A DNA stretch of 64,000 nucleotides from Margaritifera margaritifera (lineage: Eukaryota > Mollusca > Bivalvia > Unionida > Margaritiferidae), in assembly GCA_029931535.1 (NCBI GenBank), contig JAQPZY010001174.1, positions 1,240,001 through 1,304,000 of the forward strand, written 5' to 3'. The notes under the pieces were generated by a model, which searched no databases, was not told where the DNA came from, and worked only from the letters and a program-made list of their open reading frames with translations. The stretch's first letter is position 1. Every line of letters starts with the position of its first letter. Of the stretch, positions 12,960 through 25,697 are shown one piece after another. The position numbers and the translations under genes were made by a program.

Positions 12960-13055
12960 ACTCTAGGGAAATTCGAACCCAGGTCAGCTGGTTACGGCAC
13001 CCATGATCTTGTCTGCACGCACCAACCCCTATACCATCTCGATCATGCATACATC
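12960..13055 (-). mobile_element. tRNA-like SINE head (minus strand)
   Basis: On the minus strand an A-box-like block (GGTATAGGGGTTGGTGC, about 13,022-13,038) is followed 50 bp later by a B box (GGGTTCGAATTTCCC, 12,966-12,980). The spacing suits a Pol III tRNA promoter, but the sequence does not fold as a clean tRNA, so this looks like a tRNA-derived SINE. A different family from the one at 11.6 kb. The 3' end is not resolved. Confidence 0.5.
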
Positions 13056-13129
13056 ACCCAAAAAAATGATGCTACAAAGTCGCTGGTATAGGCATTCGAG
13101 CGTGGCAGACACACTCTCATATCGACCCA

Positions 13130-13130
<1 letters not shown>

Positions 13131-13219
<89 letters not shown>
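13131..13219. repeat. (AT)n followed by (GTAT)n
   Basis: About 38 AT units and three GTAT units, then a short GT run to about 13,238. Confidence 0.95.
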
Positions 13220-13239
13220 ATACGTGTGTGTGTGTGCGT

Positions 13240-14220
13240 GGTGTAGGTTATAATTCGTATTAACATTATGCCAAGGTGTAGCTGCTATAGGTCTCGCGGA
13301 ATTCTTAAGCCGCTTAAAAGCGAATCCTCAAGCACAGTGTACCTGAATCTATTTCGGTGCCGTCCCTGGAACTTAGACCCTCTCCTTGTGCAGCATGGGG
13401 GTCATTGTGGAATTCACGGTTACTGATGATTAGGCAAATACCTGCAAATAAAATAATTTTGTGAACATAAAAATAATCGTGCAACATCGAAATCGGTTAG
13501 TAGTAGTATACATATTGCAAGTTCTACCGGAGTTGATGGCTTTTCTTAAAATTTATTTTTGTTTGTTTGTTTGTTTGGTCATTTCTCCATTTCAAGGGTT
13601 ATTTTCAAGAAATAAACTAGCTTGGAATATTATGCAAATAAAGGCGAAGCTTACAGCGATGACATCTATTGAAAGAAGGAAAAAATCAGAAAAAGGGCAG
13701 GCAATACTATCAAAACCATCTAAATATTATGGAGACTTTTATGACCTAATATTTGACAGACACAAGTTTCTTTATCAGAAATCATTTAATTAAAAGCTTA
13801 TAGTACTATGTAACACTGGCAAATGATTATTGAAACACTTTTGTATTTAATGAATGTATTTCTGGGTATGTTGCAATCAATTGTGTGGAAGCTATTTTTG
13901 GAACAAATATATTGATATATGTGATGTTTGCATATATTTCATAAGTATGTGTTTACTGATAAGTCATGGAACAAGCCTTAAAAATAGTTTTTATCTGTGC
14001 TGATGAAAATTTCTTACAAAAGATTTAAACAATCGCTTATTATCAGATAAGCACGCTAAAAACGTGCAACTGAGTATTCACAAAGCTATCATAACTTATT
14101 CGGCTGCAAAGATGACTTTTTGCAGGAATATTTGCATATAATAGAGTACGATGGCATAAAATTACATAAAGTATCATCTGCATTTTAAATACTGAGTATA
14201 TCAAACTAAAATGTGTGGAT
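13240..14220. other. Non-coding stretch
   Basis: A moderately GC-rich patch at 13,280-13,420 may be part of a repeat but I cannot place it. A 110-codon plus-strand frame at 13,461-13,793 has a Phe/Val-rich start and a Lys-rich end and resembles no family I know. I do not call it a gene. Confidence 0.35.
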
Positions 14221-14333
14221 ATCTACGTTTTTTTAGTAGATATAAGGAAATATTTCACGCGTTAAGTGGAAACATTGTATTGTCACACTTCACGCGTGAA
14301 ATATTTCCTTATAACTACTCAAAAGACGTAGAT
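14221..14333. repeat. Long hairpin (inverted repeat), about 50-bp arms
   Basis: The left arm starts ATCTACG and the right arm ends CGTAGAT. Between them the arms match almost perfectly through TATAAGGAAATATTTCACGC and then leave a loop of about 15 bases. No TIR-flanking duplication could be assigned. It could be a foldback MITE or the ends of a deleted palindromic element. Confidence 0.85.
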
Positions 14334-15219
14334 TTTATTTTTATTATATATTTTGAAGACAAAAACCTTCGATTTGCATGGGTTTGTTTCTCCATTCTGT
14401 GTCTATGCGATTAACGGCTGCATTACTACATCGATAAAAAGAAGTTCCGATATTTTACAATAAGTTTAGGAAGCGACTTTTTACAAATTTAGATTGTACA
14501 TATAATACTTCAAAATTATGTATTTTGTCAAGTTAATTACTGTTTTTATATTAATATAAAGAGAATTTTATCTTTGTTAGCACATTTCTTGCGTGGATTG
14601 ATACAGTGGGGTTCGGTAGAAACATGACATAACGGTCAAACAGACTTCAGAGCGTAATATAATTAAACAACAGTTTTTAGTGATTCTGAGTTTACTTGTT
14701 AGGATTTTGGTTTATGTTCTTGTTTATTTCTGCATTCAGACGTGAATGTTTGTGTATTGTCAAGCTTACAGTCTATTTTGGTAACAGACGCTGCACCCAA
14801 ATTTCGATTACCACTTAATTTTGGCTTGCAATCGACACTAATCAGTGCCTGATTTCTCCATCGTTTTCAGACATGATTATGATTGTGATAAGAGTTAAAA
14901 TCGCTACTCGAACAGTTTTATTATTATATATAATCTAGAGTTTTTATTAAAAATGTGTACAGTTTGTCGTTGAATGTATCATGTATACAATACTGTATGA
15001 GTGACAGAATATCGAATAGCAACAGGTCATGTAAGTTCAGTCACTGACAATTTGCATGATTCATGTGGAAAACTAATTATAAAAATGTTAATTCTTGAAG
15101 CCTACATTATGTTGCTTGGGGTTCAATTTTAAGCATTTTGATAGCGCCTTCTCATTGAGTACATACATGTGTACTAGAGAGTCAACAGTGTTGACACATT
15201 TTAAGATATGTTCATCCTG
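14334..15219. other. AT-rich DNA, nothing recognised
   Basis: No open frame with a family signature, no splice-bounded exon and no repeat structure is visible. Confidence 0.5.
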
Positions 15220-16150
15220 GTGGGGGAGAGAGAAGGAAAAGAGGAAGAAAAAATTAAATGGACCTAAATATGGAAATACAAGTCTGAATAACATACGTAA
15301 GGGCAGATATACTTCCTAAATGGAAAAGACGGTAGTTCCAAAAGTGATATCGCCACTGTGGCGATATAATTTTCTCCTACTGAACAAAATAATTGAACAG
15401 ACAAATGTATCTGAAGGAAGATAATGAGTTAATATTCAACACAAAAGTATTATCGCTGAAAGCAAAATAAAATACTTCGAAAATACTTCGAAAAATACCT
15501 TGTGAATGTGTAAAGTTTGTGATAAAAAGAGGTTATGAATATCATCTTAATACAAATAAATATACAATGTTCATTGAAAAACAGAAATATATATATTGGT
15601 CTATTGGACAATATTATTTCTTTAGACATCTCAACTAATACAATAGTCTCATCAGTTATTGTTCTGCTCTTGTAATTTGGTTGATGGTGGGAGAGAGAGA
15701 GAGAAGGAAAAGAGGAAGAAAAAATTAAATGGACCTAAATATGGAAATACAAGTCTGAATAACATACGTAAGGGCAGATATACTTCCTAAATGGAAAAGA
15801 CGGTAGTTCCAAAAGTGCTTTCGCCACTGTGGCGATATAATTTTCTCCTACTGAACAAAATAATTGAACTGACAAATTTATCTGAAGGAAGATAATGAGT
15901 TAATATTCAACACAAAAGTATTATCGCTGAAAGCAAAATAAAATACTTCGAAAATACTTCGAAAACTACCTTGTGAATGTGGAAACTTAAAAAGAGGTTA
16001 TGAATATCATCTTAATACAAATAAATATACAATGTTCATTGAAAAACAGAAATATATATGTTGGTCTATAAGACAATATTTTTTCTTTCGACATCTCAAC
16101 TGATACAATAGTCTCATCAGTTATTGTTCTGCTCTTGTAATTTGGTTGAA
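15220..16150. repeat. Tandem duplication of a ~471-bp unit
   Basis: The stretch from GAGAGAAGGAAAAGAGGAAG (15,228) to TTGTAATTTGGTTGA (near 15,685) is repeated from 15,699 to about 16,149, an offset of 471 bp. The copies differ at a few percent of sites, and copy two has lost a few bases near 15,985. Each holds the small palindrome CGCCACTGTGGCG followed by ATATAATTTTCTCC. No coding content. Confidence 0.9.
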
Positions 16151-16522
16151 CCGGTTATTTGCTAAATTTATGTTTGTCATAAGTAATATGTATAATCCTA
16201 CGTTTTCAATCGTTTTGAAATATTTTGTCAAAGAGGTAATTAACCATACCCTTAAAAACGTCCTAATAAAAACAATTTCGCGCATATTTTCAAAAATGAG
16301 TATTCAGCTCAATATATTCCTTACGCATAATTGTATGCATGATTTCAACAGCCTATAGAGAAATAAGTACTTTTATTTGTTATTTAAGGTACATGATAGC
16401 TTTAGCGTGTTCATTATTGATCCTTTTTCCATTGATAGTAGTTCTAATTCGTATTGCGGGAGATCTTTTGGCACTATGTTTTATGGAGCTGGAGGATAAT
16501 TTTTAAATAATTCATGTAATTA

Positions 16523-17391
16523 TGTTATGTATGATGATATTATAATGTTGTAAATATTTTAGGAAATTATAAATGTTTCTTGACCTTAATATTTGCTTAA
16601 AGCTTAATGTTAAGTATAATGTTGACAAATATTTCTTGACTTTAATATTTGCATAAACGTTAATATTAAGTATAATGCTGATATTTTAGCTATTGTTCTT
16701 GAATTAGGTTGTTTACTTAGTATTTGAGTTCAAGGACGGTTTTGGTAAACAAGTTGTAGATTCGATTTGAGGTCAAGGTTGATTTATTTACAGATAAAAC
16801 TAGAATTTCCATTAGAGTTGTGTGTTAAGAGTTACATACAACATAATATTCTAGAACATTCTGTCATGTGACCTATCTTTCTATATACCATGTTTATTGG
16901 ACAGTTTTTCAGTTTCGACCTTATCATCAGTCTTTTAAAGAGTTATTACAGTTGTGAAAAATCATTCCAAATTCAGAGAGAGGAATTACTTAAAATATTA
17001 ATTGGATTATAAAAGTGCTCATATACTTTTGGATTTTGCATTTTTAACTGATGATTTTGGGATTTATGTGAACTTATTCAAAGATATTCTGGAGTACTTC
17101 ATTGTGGCACATCAGCACAGTAAAGACTACTGGCACATCAGGACATTAATGACTATTGGCACATCAGCACATTCAATGATGCAGTAATTCATTCGGAACA
17201 TTCTATATTTAGGACTTGTGATTAGGACACTTAGGATTATTGGATTATTTGGATTTTAATTCACGTTATTGTAAGTGTTTTTTGAATTTCACTTTAATTG
17301 TCTAGAAATAAATTGCTTGATGATTTTTACTTGATTTGTTGATTTCACTTTCTTTCTGTTACATTTTTTTAGACCATAACAAGTCGTAACA
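16523..17391 (+). mobile_element. Solo LTR 1 (869 bp), TSD ATTA
   Basis: The element begins TGTTATG and ends CGTAACA, so it has TG...CA termini with the inverted end TGTTA/TAACA. It is flanked by the direct repeat ATTA (16,519-16,522 and 17,392-17,395). It aligns with the copies at 17,962 and 57,995 over most of its length, best over the last 450 bp. An internal ~57-bp tandem duplication (about 16,575-16,690) explains part of its extra length. Near 17.1 kb there are three ~28-bp copies of a GGCACATCAG unit. Four-base duplications suit Gypsy-like elements; no internal coding region remains, which fits LTR-LTR recombination. Confidence 0.85.
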
Positions 17392-17961
17392 ATTATAATG
17401 TTCTCTAAGTTGACCTCTAGGATAATGTCCATTTTATGATCATCAGACCAATTTTCTATATTGTTCTTAATAGTTAAAGTATGTATTTTAATCGTACGCG
17501 TAAAATTGCATATTGGATGAGGTTGGCACATGGCCGATTCATATATATTGCTAGTTCCTAGTAGTGATCTCCACAGAAAGTTTTGATAGCAGAAGAGTTA
17601 GCGCGCGTTAGCGTCATAAAATGTTTTAGAAAACGCGCGTTATCATCACAAAAGTGAGAAAACATACATTATTATCAATTAAATATTAAAGAAATACATA
17701 TATTTATATAGTATGCTCTATTTCTCTAAGTTATACATGATAAAATGTCAGCCTCATTTGTCTTTAAATGAATGTTACCCTTCGTTTCTTCACTTCCTCA
17801 TATAGTTTTGATTGCCACATTACAATTAAAGTCTTTTAGGCAAATTCCTTCAGTACTAATTGTCATAAGGTAATTCAACACCCTCTGTCTCAACATGCTC
17901 CTTAACAAACTCTTGATTTTGTTCATTGCATAGAATGACCTTTCACTGTCTGAAAAAAATG
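17392..17961. other. Spacer between two solo LTRs
   Basis: AT-rich. It contains the inverted pair GCGCGCGTTAGCG / AACGCGCGTTATC near 17,600-17,645, which may be a small hairpin. No coding signal. Confidence 0.5.
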
Positions 17962-18675
17962 TGTTATTTATATTGAATTTATAATATGTGTCAATGATTG
18001 TAAATTGTACTTTAGTCAGTCATTTTGTAAACAACATGTTTACATAGCATTTGAGTTCATAGTCGGTTTTGTTAGCAGCTGGACTGTTATTTCCATGTCT
18101 TGTTGTGACAAAAGTCAGGTACACAAAGTAATTTTCCAGTAGAATTACCCATATTGTGATGTGACATAGGGCATGTAGACAGGTGTATTTATATACATAT
18201 TTTGGTAAATAAATTCATTCCTATTCTAGAATTTCGATTCTAAGAGATCAGTCTGTAATGAATCTATTTTAGTTGTGTTGTTGAAATCAGATATAATTTG
18301 AGGGGAATTATTTATCTACAATATTCAGTGGAAATACTAAAGTGCTCAGTCATTTTTGGAATAATACAGTATTTGGGATTTATGTGTACTCATTCAAATA
18401 TATTCTGGATTACATCATTGTGGTACATCAGGACATTCAAGACTTGTGGTACATCAAGACATTCAAGGCTATTGGAATTCATTCAGAACATTATACATTT
18501 TGGGACTTGTGATCAGGACACTTTGGATTATTTAGACTTTAATTCACGTTATTGTAAGTGTCGTTTGAATTTTCAATATAATTGTCTAGAACTAAATTGC
18601 TTTATTTGATTTTACTTGATATTGTTGGTGTCACTTTCTTTCTGTTACATATCTTTAGGCCATAGAGTCGTAACA
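17962..18675 (+). mobile_element. Solo LTR 2 (714 bp), TSD AATG
   Basis: Starts TGTTATTTATATTG, ends CGTAACA, and is flanked by AATG at 17,958-17,961 and 18,676-18,679. It is very similar along its whole length to the copy at 57,995-58,727, including the tandem ACATCA(A/G)GACATTCAAG units. It lies only 570 bp from LTR 1 in the same orientation, but their different target duplications show they are independent insertions, not the two ends of one element. Confidence 0.88.
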
Positions 18676-20460
18676 AATGGAACATACCATTTATCAATGT
18701 GTATACAAAAGATACGAAACTTTCGAGGTCATGGCTTTATTAAATAATGAGTAAGGATGTGGATGAAACTATCCAAGTTATATTTATTACAAATATCAGA
18801 GACATGACGTGTTTTGTAAGTTCATATGTGGCAACTATGAAGCTTGTAGGAAATAGCTCAGTGATTGAGGTTATTATGTTTTTATCAGCAATTCCAACAA
18901 ATAAAAAGCAGACGCGCATCAATACAGCAATATATTCATTAAAACATATCACTACTTTATTTATCATGTAATACATTCCAATTGCAAATCAGCTGTTTAT
19001 TGTTGTAGAAGTATTTCAAATGTAAATGAAGGAATAATCGGACAGTTTGTATTTACAAGTTTTCAAAACAGGTAAAATTGGAAGAAAAAACCTTTTCTTA
19101 TTTGGATCGACAGAAAAGAGAAATGAGAAATTAATAGGACAGCACCCACTTAAGTTAAAGTTTACTGATCAGACTAGTTTTCTCTTGTTCAGAGTATAGT
19201 ATGTAAATATAAGACCAACTCGTGGATAAATAGCAACTTTCATTCCTCGTCACATTTTCCGGAAATTAATAAGAACCACAACAATTACAACAACAACTAC
19301 TGCTACTATTATAAAAACTAACATATTGCACCCCTGACCCCCACAGCCATCTCACCTGTTGGTAACTGAGTAGCTCTGAAGCAAAATTTAGCAATATGTA
19401 AAACTTACCATCCGATCCAGCAATTTCCAGCCGTAACAACAAAATCTAACCAGTCAGTTGCAGTCTCTTATTGTCACAAACAAGACGTTATTAAGCTATC
19501 TCAATAATACTTTGTCTCTGTTCCAACATCAAAATACTTAGTTACCTGCTTCAGCCAATTTTTATTATCTATTACTATTATTATTGTTCCCGCATCAGAA
19601 TATTCCGTGACCTACTTGTACCTCATTTTCATCAGTATTAGTAGTAGTATTCCCACGCGCCCCTTTTATCCTCTAATTTCTTTTGTGAAAGTTCAGTTTT
19701 AGTATTTTCCACATCAATACTATTATAACAGACGCTTGCGTCTTTGTCCAGCATCAAAAAGGACATTTTTTAAAATTAGGAATGTAAGTTTTGGGAGTCA
19801 AAACCAAGTGATTCTATCATTACGTTAATTGGAGCGTTGTCTTTTACCTACCGCATCAGTTCTTTGTTTTTCAGTGTGAAGCGATTCAAAAATGTTCCCC
19901 TATTTATCACACACACTCTGATTTGTGTTTACCTTTGACCCATTTTATTCCATGTAAGATAACCGATATCACAGAGAGATGTAGTTGCCTTTTTGTATAT
20001 GATTTCATTTTTGTACTCTCCTTTCTTTTCATTGGGGATGTTGTTGTTTTTTAAATATTTATTTGGACTATAATATAAATGCTCGAAATACTTAACACAC
20101 ACACACACACACTTTTGTGTTGAGTGATTGTTTAGTATCTGTGTGTGTCTTTGCCTAGTTCCAAATGCTCGTATCTATGCCGTTACCAGCTTTTGTGTCA
20201 TTATATCTGCTTATCCGTTGAATGAAGAGCAACCATTAAAAAATATATGGCCCAACAGAAAATCAATAAACATCACAAGTCCCTATGTGTGCTAGTCGTG
20301 AGATTCCATTAATGATGTGTGCTACATTCGGGACACCTCAATATCTTGGACAATTAAAAAAGCTGAACACATTCCATCAGGGCTTTGTATATACCTTCTT
20401 TCAGTTCACAATGTGGCAGACCAATCGTTTACAGAGGTACCAGTTCCAGTCAAGTGTATT
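18676..20460. other. AT-rich DNA, mostly unassigned
   Basis: Overlapping plus and minus open frames at 18,740-18,976 match nothing I know. A TACTACTATT-rich patch near 19,290 and a CA repeat at 20,095-20,112 are simple sequence. The end may include eroded sequence of Maverick copy B, which becomes readable near 20.5 kb. Confidence 0.4.
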
Positions 20461-22440
20461 AATACCGGCTGGGTAAGATTGCAAAACTAGTGTCCGAAGA
20501 ATTAAGACTGAAACTGCAAAACCTATGATATTCACAGATAAAGACGAGAAACATTTTAATTCAACCAACGTGTGACATATCTGAAAAAGAAATTAAATAC
20601 AAAGTTCGCGACCACGACCAGATGACTGGAATGTAAAGAGGACTTGCTCATAACAACTGTAGTTTTAGTTACAAATATCTAAAATACATCTAACTTTTTA
20701 TTCATAACTTGTCCGGCACTTGAAAATATAATAAAAATAATACTGAATATTGATGAGAAATATACATCTTTTAGTATGGACTTTATAGTTCATGGTTCAT
20801 AAAAGAACTTAAGAAAATAACTGTGAAGAGAAAGATTAGATTTGTAGATAGCTTTAGATTCATGAGGTAAGGTACAGAGCAACTGTCTAAATTATAGGTG
20901 ATTAAAAATTTATAGAGTACTGAAACATTTTAGAGACATGAAATCCAAATGTTTGAGGAAAGACGTTTGTCCATGTCGATAACTTTGAAAGCTTTAATGA
21001 ACAGCTATACCACTCCAAGAAAGGTTTTATTAAAGTCTAAATGATTCAAACATATGAAGTGACGATTACTGGTATGTACATGATGTTATGGGACATTTTA
21101 ATCTTCAATCATTAGGTGCTGTTCATGATTTCTGTCATGTAGGACACCTTAATGTTATTTAATATATTTGAAACCTTTATATATGTCTGTATTAAACACA
21201 CAAACTAGAGCCAGCTCACTACTATATAGCACCAGGACTATCTCCGCATGATGCATCGTTAAAATATCAGGTCTTGAATTAGAACTTTTGACAGTTAATA
21301 ATTGAGAGTGGAATTTGTGGCGGAATTAGTATGACACAACATACGCATGCTAAAGCCAACCACGGATTCTCAGCAGAAGGTGGAAAGATAAAAAATTACG
21401 GAGAGTTCCATGAGAAAGAATAAAAATCATATATCATGTATCCGAATACACAAATCTGTATAGTTTAGCCATGGGCAAATTAATGGCAGTAACATTAGTT
21501 GGGCAAATAAGGAACAAATTAGATGATTAGAAAAATATCTGTTTGAAATACGTTTTTATAGTGATACTCTTTGGATATTAAAAGTACACATTCAGATTCC
21601 AAAACATCTCCATAATAATTTTAAGGACTACCCTTTAGCATCAGAAAAGTTTGTACCAGACGAAAATGATTTATCCTCCTTTCAAATGATGTATGATAAA
21701 TGATTTCAAGGATACAAAACCGACTGTATCGAAATTGCTATGCACATTCAAAACTAAAATCAGATGCAGTGCGTCATGACATTTTTTAAATTATCGAAAA
21801 CAGTATATTCTTCGAAAAGATGGAGACTTTGAGAAAAATAACAAAACATTAAAGCATGTACAGATGAAAATAAGTTATTCAAATGCATGAAAGAAAACAA
21901 TAATCAGAGAAGATCTTCTGCTAATCATTCTGAAAAACAACAAGATCACAGCAACGAAGGCAAATCAGAGAAGATATGGTGCTAGACAGTCTGAAAACAA
22001 GATCAAATTAACGAAATCAATTTACGGTGGAGGTAATGTGTTAGAGCTGTCCAAATAGTTATTGTACGAACTGAATTGCAACAAGTTGGAAAACGAATAC
22101 GGTGATAAAATGAGACTACTCAGAACTGGTTCTAATTTTGAATGCATCTATATTAAAACGGAAAATGCTTGTATTGACTTGAAAAAGAACACCATATTTT
22201 ACCACGCTTGTGACTATTCAAAGGACAACGTGTTTGTTTAACCAGAAATTAATACAATTGTTTCTAGAATTTTGAAAGATGAGTTGAACAGTGTTCCAGT
22301 TAGAGATTTTTTAGGATTGAGATCCACACCTTCTTCATTTAAGGATGATAAATATGAAAAGAATGTTTGTAAAGGAAAACATAAGAGAATTTATATTAGA
22401 CATATCCAACAATTGTTTTTTTCAATCACAAGGAAAATTA
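20460..22440 (+). pseudogene. Maverick/Polinton-type DNA polymerase B relic, copy B
   Basis: Plus-strand peptides in family order: VRDHDQMTGM near 20,605, FIHNLSGT near 20,700, LEPAHYYIAPGLS near 21,210, GGISMTQHTHAKANHGFS near 21,320, IMYPNT near 21,435, LLYELN..KLENEYGDKM near 22,070, then KDNVFV and LNSVPVRDFLGLRS near 22,230-22,320. This is a fuller copy than copy A, but with many stops. The motif C position, after YGDKM, reads TGSNF, so the catalytic DTD is gone. It shares orientation and downstream layout with copy A, which marks them as the same family. Confidence 0.8.
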
Positions 22441-24590
22441 GAAAGATATAAAATTTACTTAGGTCATACATTCGCGAAGATGCAAAACATCACTGCATTT
22501 TTATGACGACAACCTTAAATGGGGGTGGAGTGTGTTGACAAAATAATTACATTACATTACGTTACGGACACGTGAGCAATGTGCCGAACACTTCGTGTAC
22601 GTCAAAGAGAAACGCTGAACGAATTAAAAGCAGTTCCTACTTTCATTTTATCTGATATAACATGATTAAAAAATAAACGCTGTTTCCATTTCTTATTTGT
22701 CCTTGCCGTAGAAGATAACCAAAACACGTGCATTTCTTGAATAGCTGTATTTACATGGCTGTTCATTCGTATGATCACTCATACTGCTATTTCAGAATGT
22801 CTACAACTCAAAGTTAGTCTGCTTAGGTTTTGTTGCTTTCTTTCAATCACCAGTTAGAAGCAAGGTATTTGTGCCTGATAGACTTCAACCGGAGGCTTTA
22901 ACCACTTATCTAATTCGTTTTGGGGATATAAAGCGATCACCTTTTCATCTCTGAGAAACCACTTTCTATTGTAAGTCTTGCTGCATAGAAAAACTGTACA
23001 AATGATAACGATGTATTTGAAAATGTCTTTATATTAAATTCATATCAGATTTAGTGCAAACAATGTTTTCCACTGTTAGTTACTACACCAATTATCATGT
23101 TATGTGCTTTGCCATTCGTTTACATAATTTATTGTGTTTAAGACATAACTGATCTGAACTGATTGTTTTTTAAACGGTAACCTGAGCAATAGACACAAAA
23201 TAAATATACATTTTGCGAGCATCTACATATTTGTTCTATTGCATTGAAAATGGATATATTGTTTTACACTAGCTAGTTTAAAACTGTTTCCAGGCAATCA
23301 GTTATCGTGTGAACTTCTCAAATCAGTCCAGCTGCAATAATTTTCCGTGAAACACTCTTCACACTTTGGTTATTAATTTGTGTGCACCTTTGTTGTTTAG
23401 GACATAAATATTTAGTGGCTTCTATACTCTGTTGTTAAATTCAAAGCTCTGGCATTTAACCATGTTTGGCAGAACTTCTATAGTCAAAGATTTTGTTTAT
23501 TTTTGAGTTGTAAAACTATTCAATATCACTTTTCCTTTTGCACAGTATGAAAGCACACTTTAAACTCATCCTGGGAGAATTTTTTTGAGGTTCTTTAAAG
23601 TTGTATTCTCTACCATGTCAATGAATCTCTTCATAGCGATGTAGTCGTAAAAGAAAACAACTCCATATGTGTACTGATTAACGGTACAATTTATTTAGAG
23701 GTAATCATATTGTACTAGATGCACATGTTTTCTAGTTCATTGTCTTGGTTTCCATCTTATAGCACCTAAAAGGCTTTAGAAAGTGTTACGTTAAATCTGA
23801 AATACTGAGGTAAAAGACCTGGATACAATGAATAATGATCTGTAAAAATCTGGAATTCCAACGGTATTCTAAACTTATTTCTCAACACCACAAGCTGCAT
23901 AGCTTCGACACCAGTATTTTGTCCTTTACTAGCTCCTAGTCTGAGGTTTTGAATTTGATACTTCCTTATACATTGTTCAGTCCTGTTTGTTCTAAATGAT
24001 ACAGGTAGTCACAAATCTTTGTCTGTGCTGAAAACGCTTTCGTACGAGCATTCTACCCAAATTGTTTACCACTGGCATTGTTAGTATCTCCGTTCGCCTT
24101 CATATAAAATGACACGAAGAAACTACCTGATACAGCCAATATATTTGGAGCTATTTGTTTTGTTTCCATCTGTAAAAGTTTGTTCGGGTTTAATGTTGCT
24201 AGGCGTTACAGTGATTTGTTGGATTGAGGTATTTAACTAATTGTGATATTTACCCCGCTCGTTAGGAGTTGTATTATTTACCGTACGTTGATACCTTTAT
24301 CATTCATTCCCTACAGAAACGACAGTGAATACGGTCTTCATTTTTAGTGAAACGTCGGAGAAATTTTTGTTACAAAAACTTGAAAATAACTTACACACTA
24401 ACGCCCATCACAATTGTAATAAATATGTATTCGTATTTTTCTTGATCACCTGAAGGTTGGAAAAAATCGTTCAGTTTTGACTGTCGTGAATTCTCAAGTT
24501 ATGTCATATTATCAGGATAGTTTAAATAATGTCTACTGCTAGTACCAAGACCAGATGATCTACGTCCGTTAGACCTGTCTCCTTGAGACG

Positions 24591-24619
24591 CAGAGAGAGA
24601 GAGAGAGAGAGAGAGAGAA
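24591..24619. repeat. (AG)n microsatellite
   Basis: About 14 AG units within Maverick copy B. Confidence 0.9.
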
Positions 24620-24732
24620 GCATAGTCCGGATTGGTTAATTACTGAGTCACCAATTCTTGTTTTCTCAATCTTTCGTTGAAGTAGTGAAGTCATCTATTT
24701 TTCATGAATTCTGCAGATTTTATCTGGTAGTC

Positions 24733-24942
24733 TTATTCAGCAGATCTATCTGGATCAAATAACTTGAAGATATAGTTGCTTCCTATAAATGCTAAACTAA
24801 CAAATATTGTTCCTCCAATCATAGCTGCCCTGACCATTTGTTTCTTGTTGTTGTTGTATTTATATGTAACAAAAAGTTGTATAATGCTGCCGGATTTCAA
24901 TGTAAATCCTTTAGAATAATTTCTAAGATCTTTTAATATCAT
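24733..24942 (-). pseudogene. Small membrane-type protein of Maverick copy B
   Basis: Sixty-nine codons without a stop: a Lys/Asn-rich start, a hydrophobic segment AAMIGGTIFVSLAFIG that could span a membrane once, then SNYIFKLFDPDRSAE. The paralogue at 5,662-5,886 keeps the GS-Y-FK-DP core. This is the best preserved reading frame in copy B. Function is unknown; small membrane proteins are usual in these elements. Confidence 0.5.
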
Positions 24943-25170
24943 CTACGAAAATGAAATATTGTTTTCTTGAAGAGAATGTTTTAGATTCTTGAAAATAATT
25001 CTATTTAGACTAGTTTTCTCGAGTAACTGTATAAAAAATATGTTGACTGATTACCTTTAGTTTTATATAAAAAATGTATGTGTGATGGAATTTGAATACC
25101 CTTTTTTAGATACAAGTTGATAAAGATTGTATTTAGGTCTGTTTATCTGTATTTGAATGACAAGCCTTGA

Positions 25171-25690
25171 TGCGTAGCGTCAATATCATTGTGACGAAGG
25201 GACAAGCCTTTCTGCAGAGCAGCAACGTCTATATGCAGTGTGGAATATAACGGTTGCACATTTGGTACTTTTTCACTATTTTATGTCTATGAAAGTGACA
25301 GCTGGGACTTCGATTGAGGGTTTAATCAACTTAGAAGATATTGTGATATGCCCAATCTATCTGATTTAGGTTGCACTGTATATTTCGCATAGTCCTTCCG
25401 CGATACAACACAACTTTTGAAACAGAAATAGAACTATATATTGGTCCAAAGGTACTCATTTTGCTTTGCAGATGCTACGCTATTTTCTGTGCCTTAAAAG
25501 GACACAGTAGGCTACATTGCTGAAGGCGAGGCACCCAGGTGATAACACAGTAGGTGAAGTAATTCTACTTTTGCATATCATGTTGATTGAGTAGCAGTTT
25601 TGTTAATTACGATGAAGTAGTCAATCTTGAACTGTCTAAACTTAAGGACAATATTTAGCTTCATAACTTATTCTACAACTACAGTCATTA
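25171..25690. other. Junction between Maverick copy B and a LINE
   Basis: Similarity to copy A ends at about 25.17 kb. The remainder to the LINE 3' end contains no recognised gene. Confidence 0.4.
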
Positions 25691-25697
25691 AGTTATG

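Larger units (their letters stand above)
22850..25170 (-). pseudogene. Degenerate structural-gene block of Maverick copy B
   Basis: Colinear with 3.9-6.25 kb (offset about 18.9 kb). The minus strand reads FRIPLEF near 23,860 and a Phe/Tyr-rich piece VVFFYDYIAMKRFI near 23,630, with stops elsewhere. Position next to the polymerase and size suggest capsid-type genes, but I cannot name the family. A short (AG)n tract at 24,591-24,619 interrupts it. Confidence 0.5.

Noticed and set aside
15220..16150. CRISPR-like array
   Set aside because: Only two long copies, no short repeat-spacer structure, and the DNA is eukaryotic.
16523..18675. One LTR retrotransposon with two LTRs at 16.5 and 18.0 kb
   Set aside because: Each LTR has its own different target duplication (ATTA and AATG) and only 570 bp of non-coding spacer lies between.
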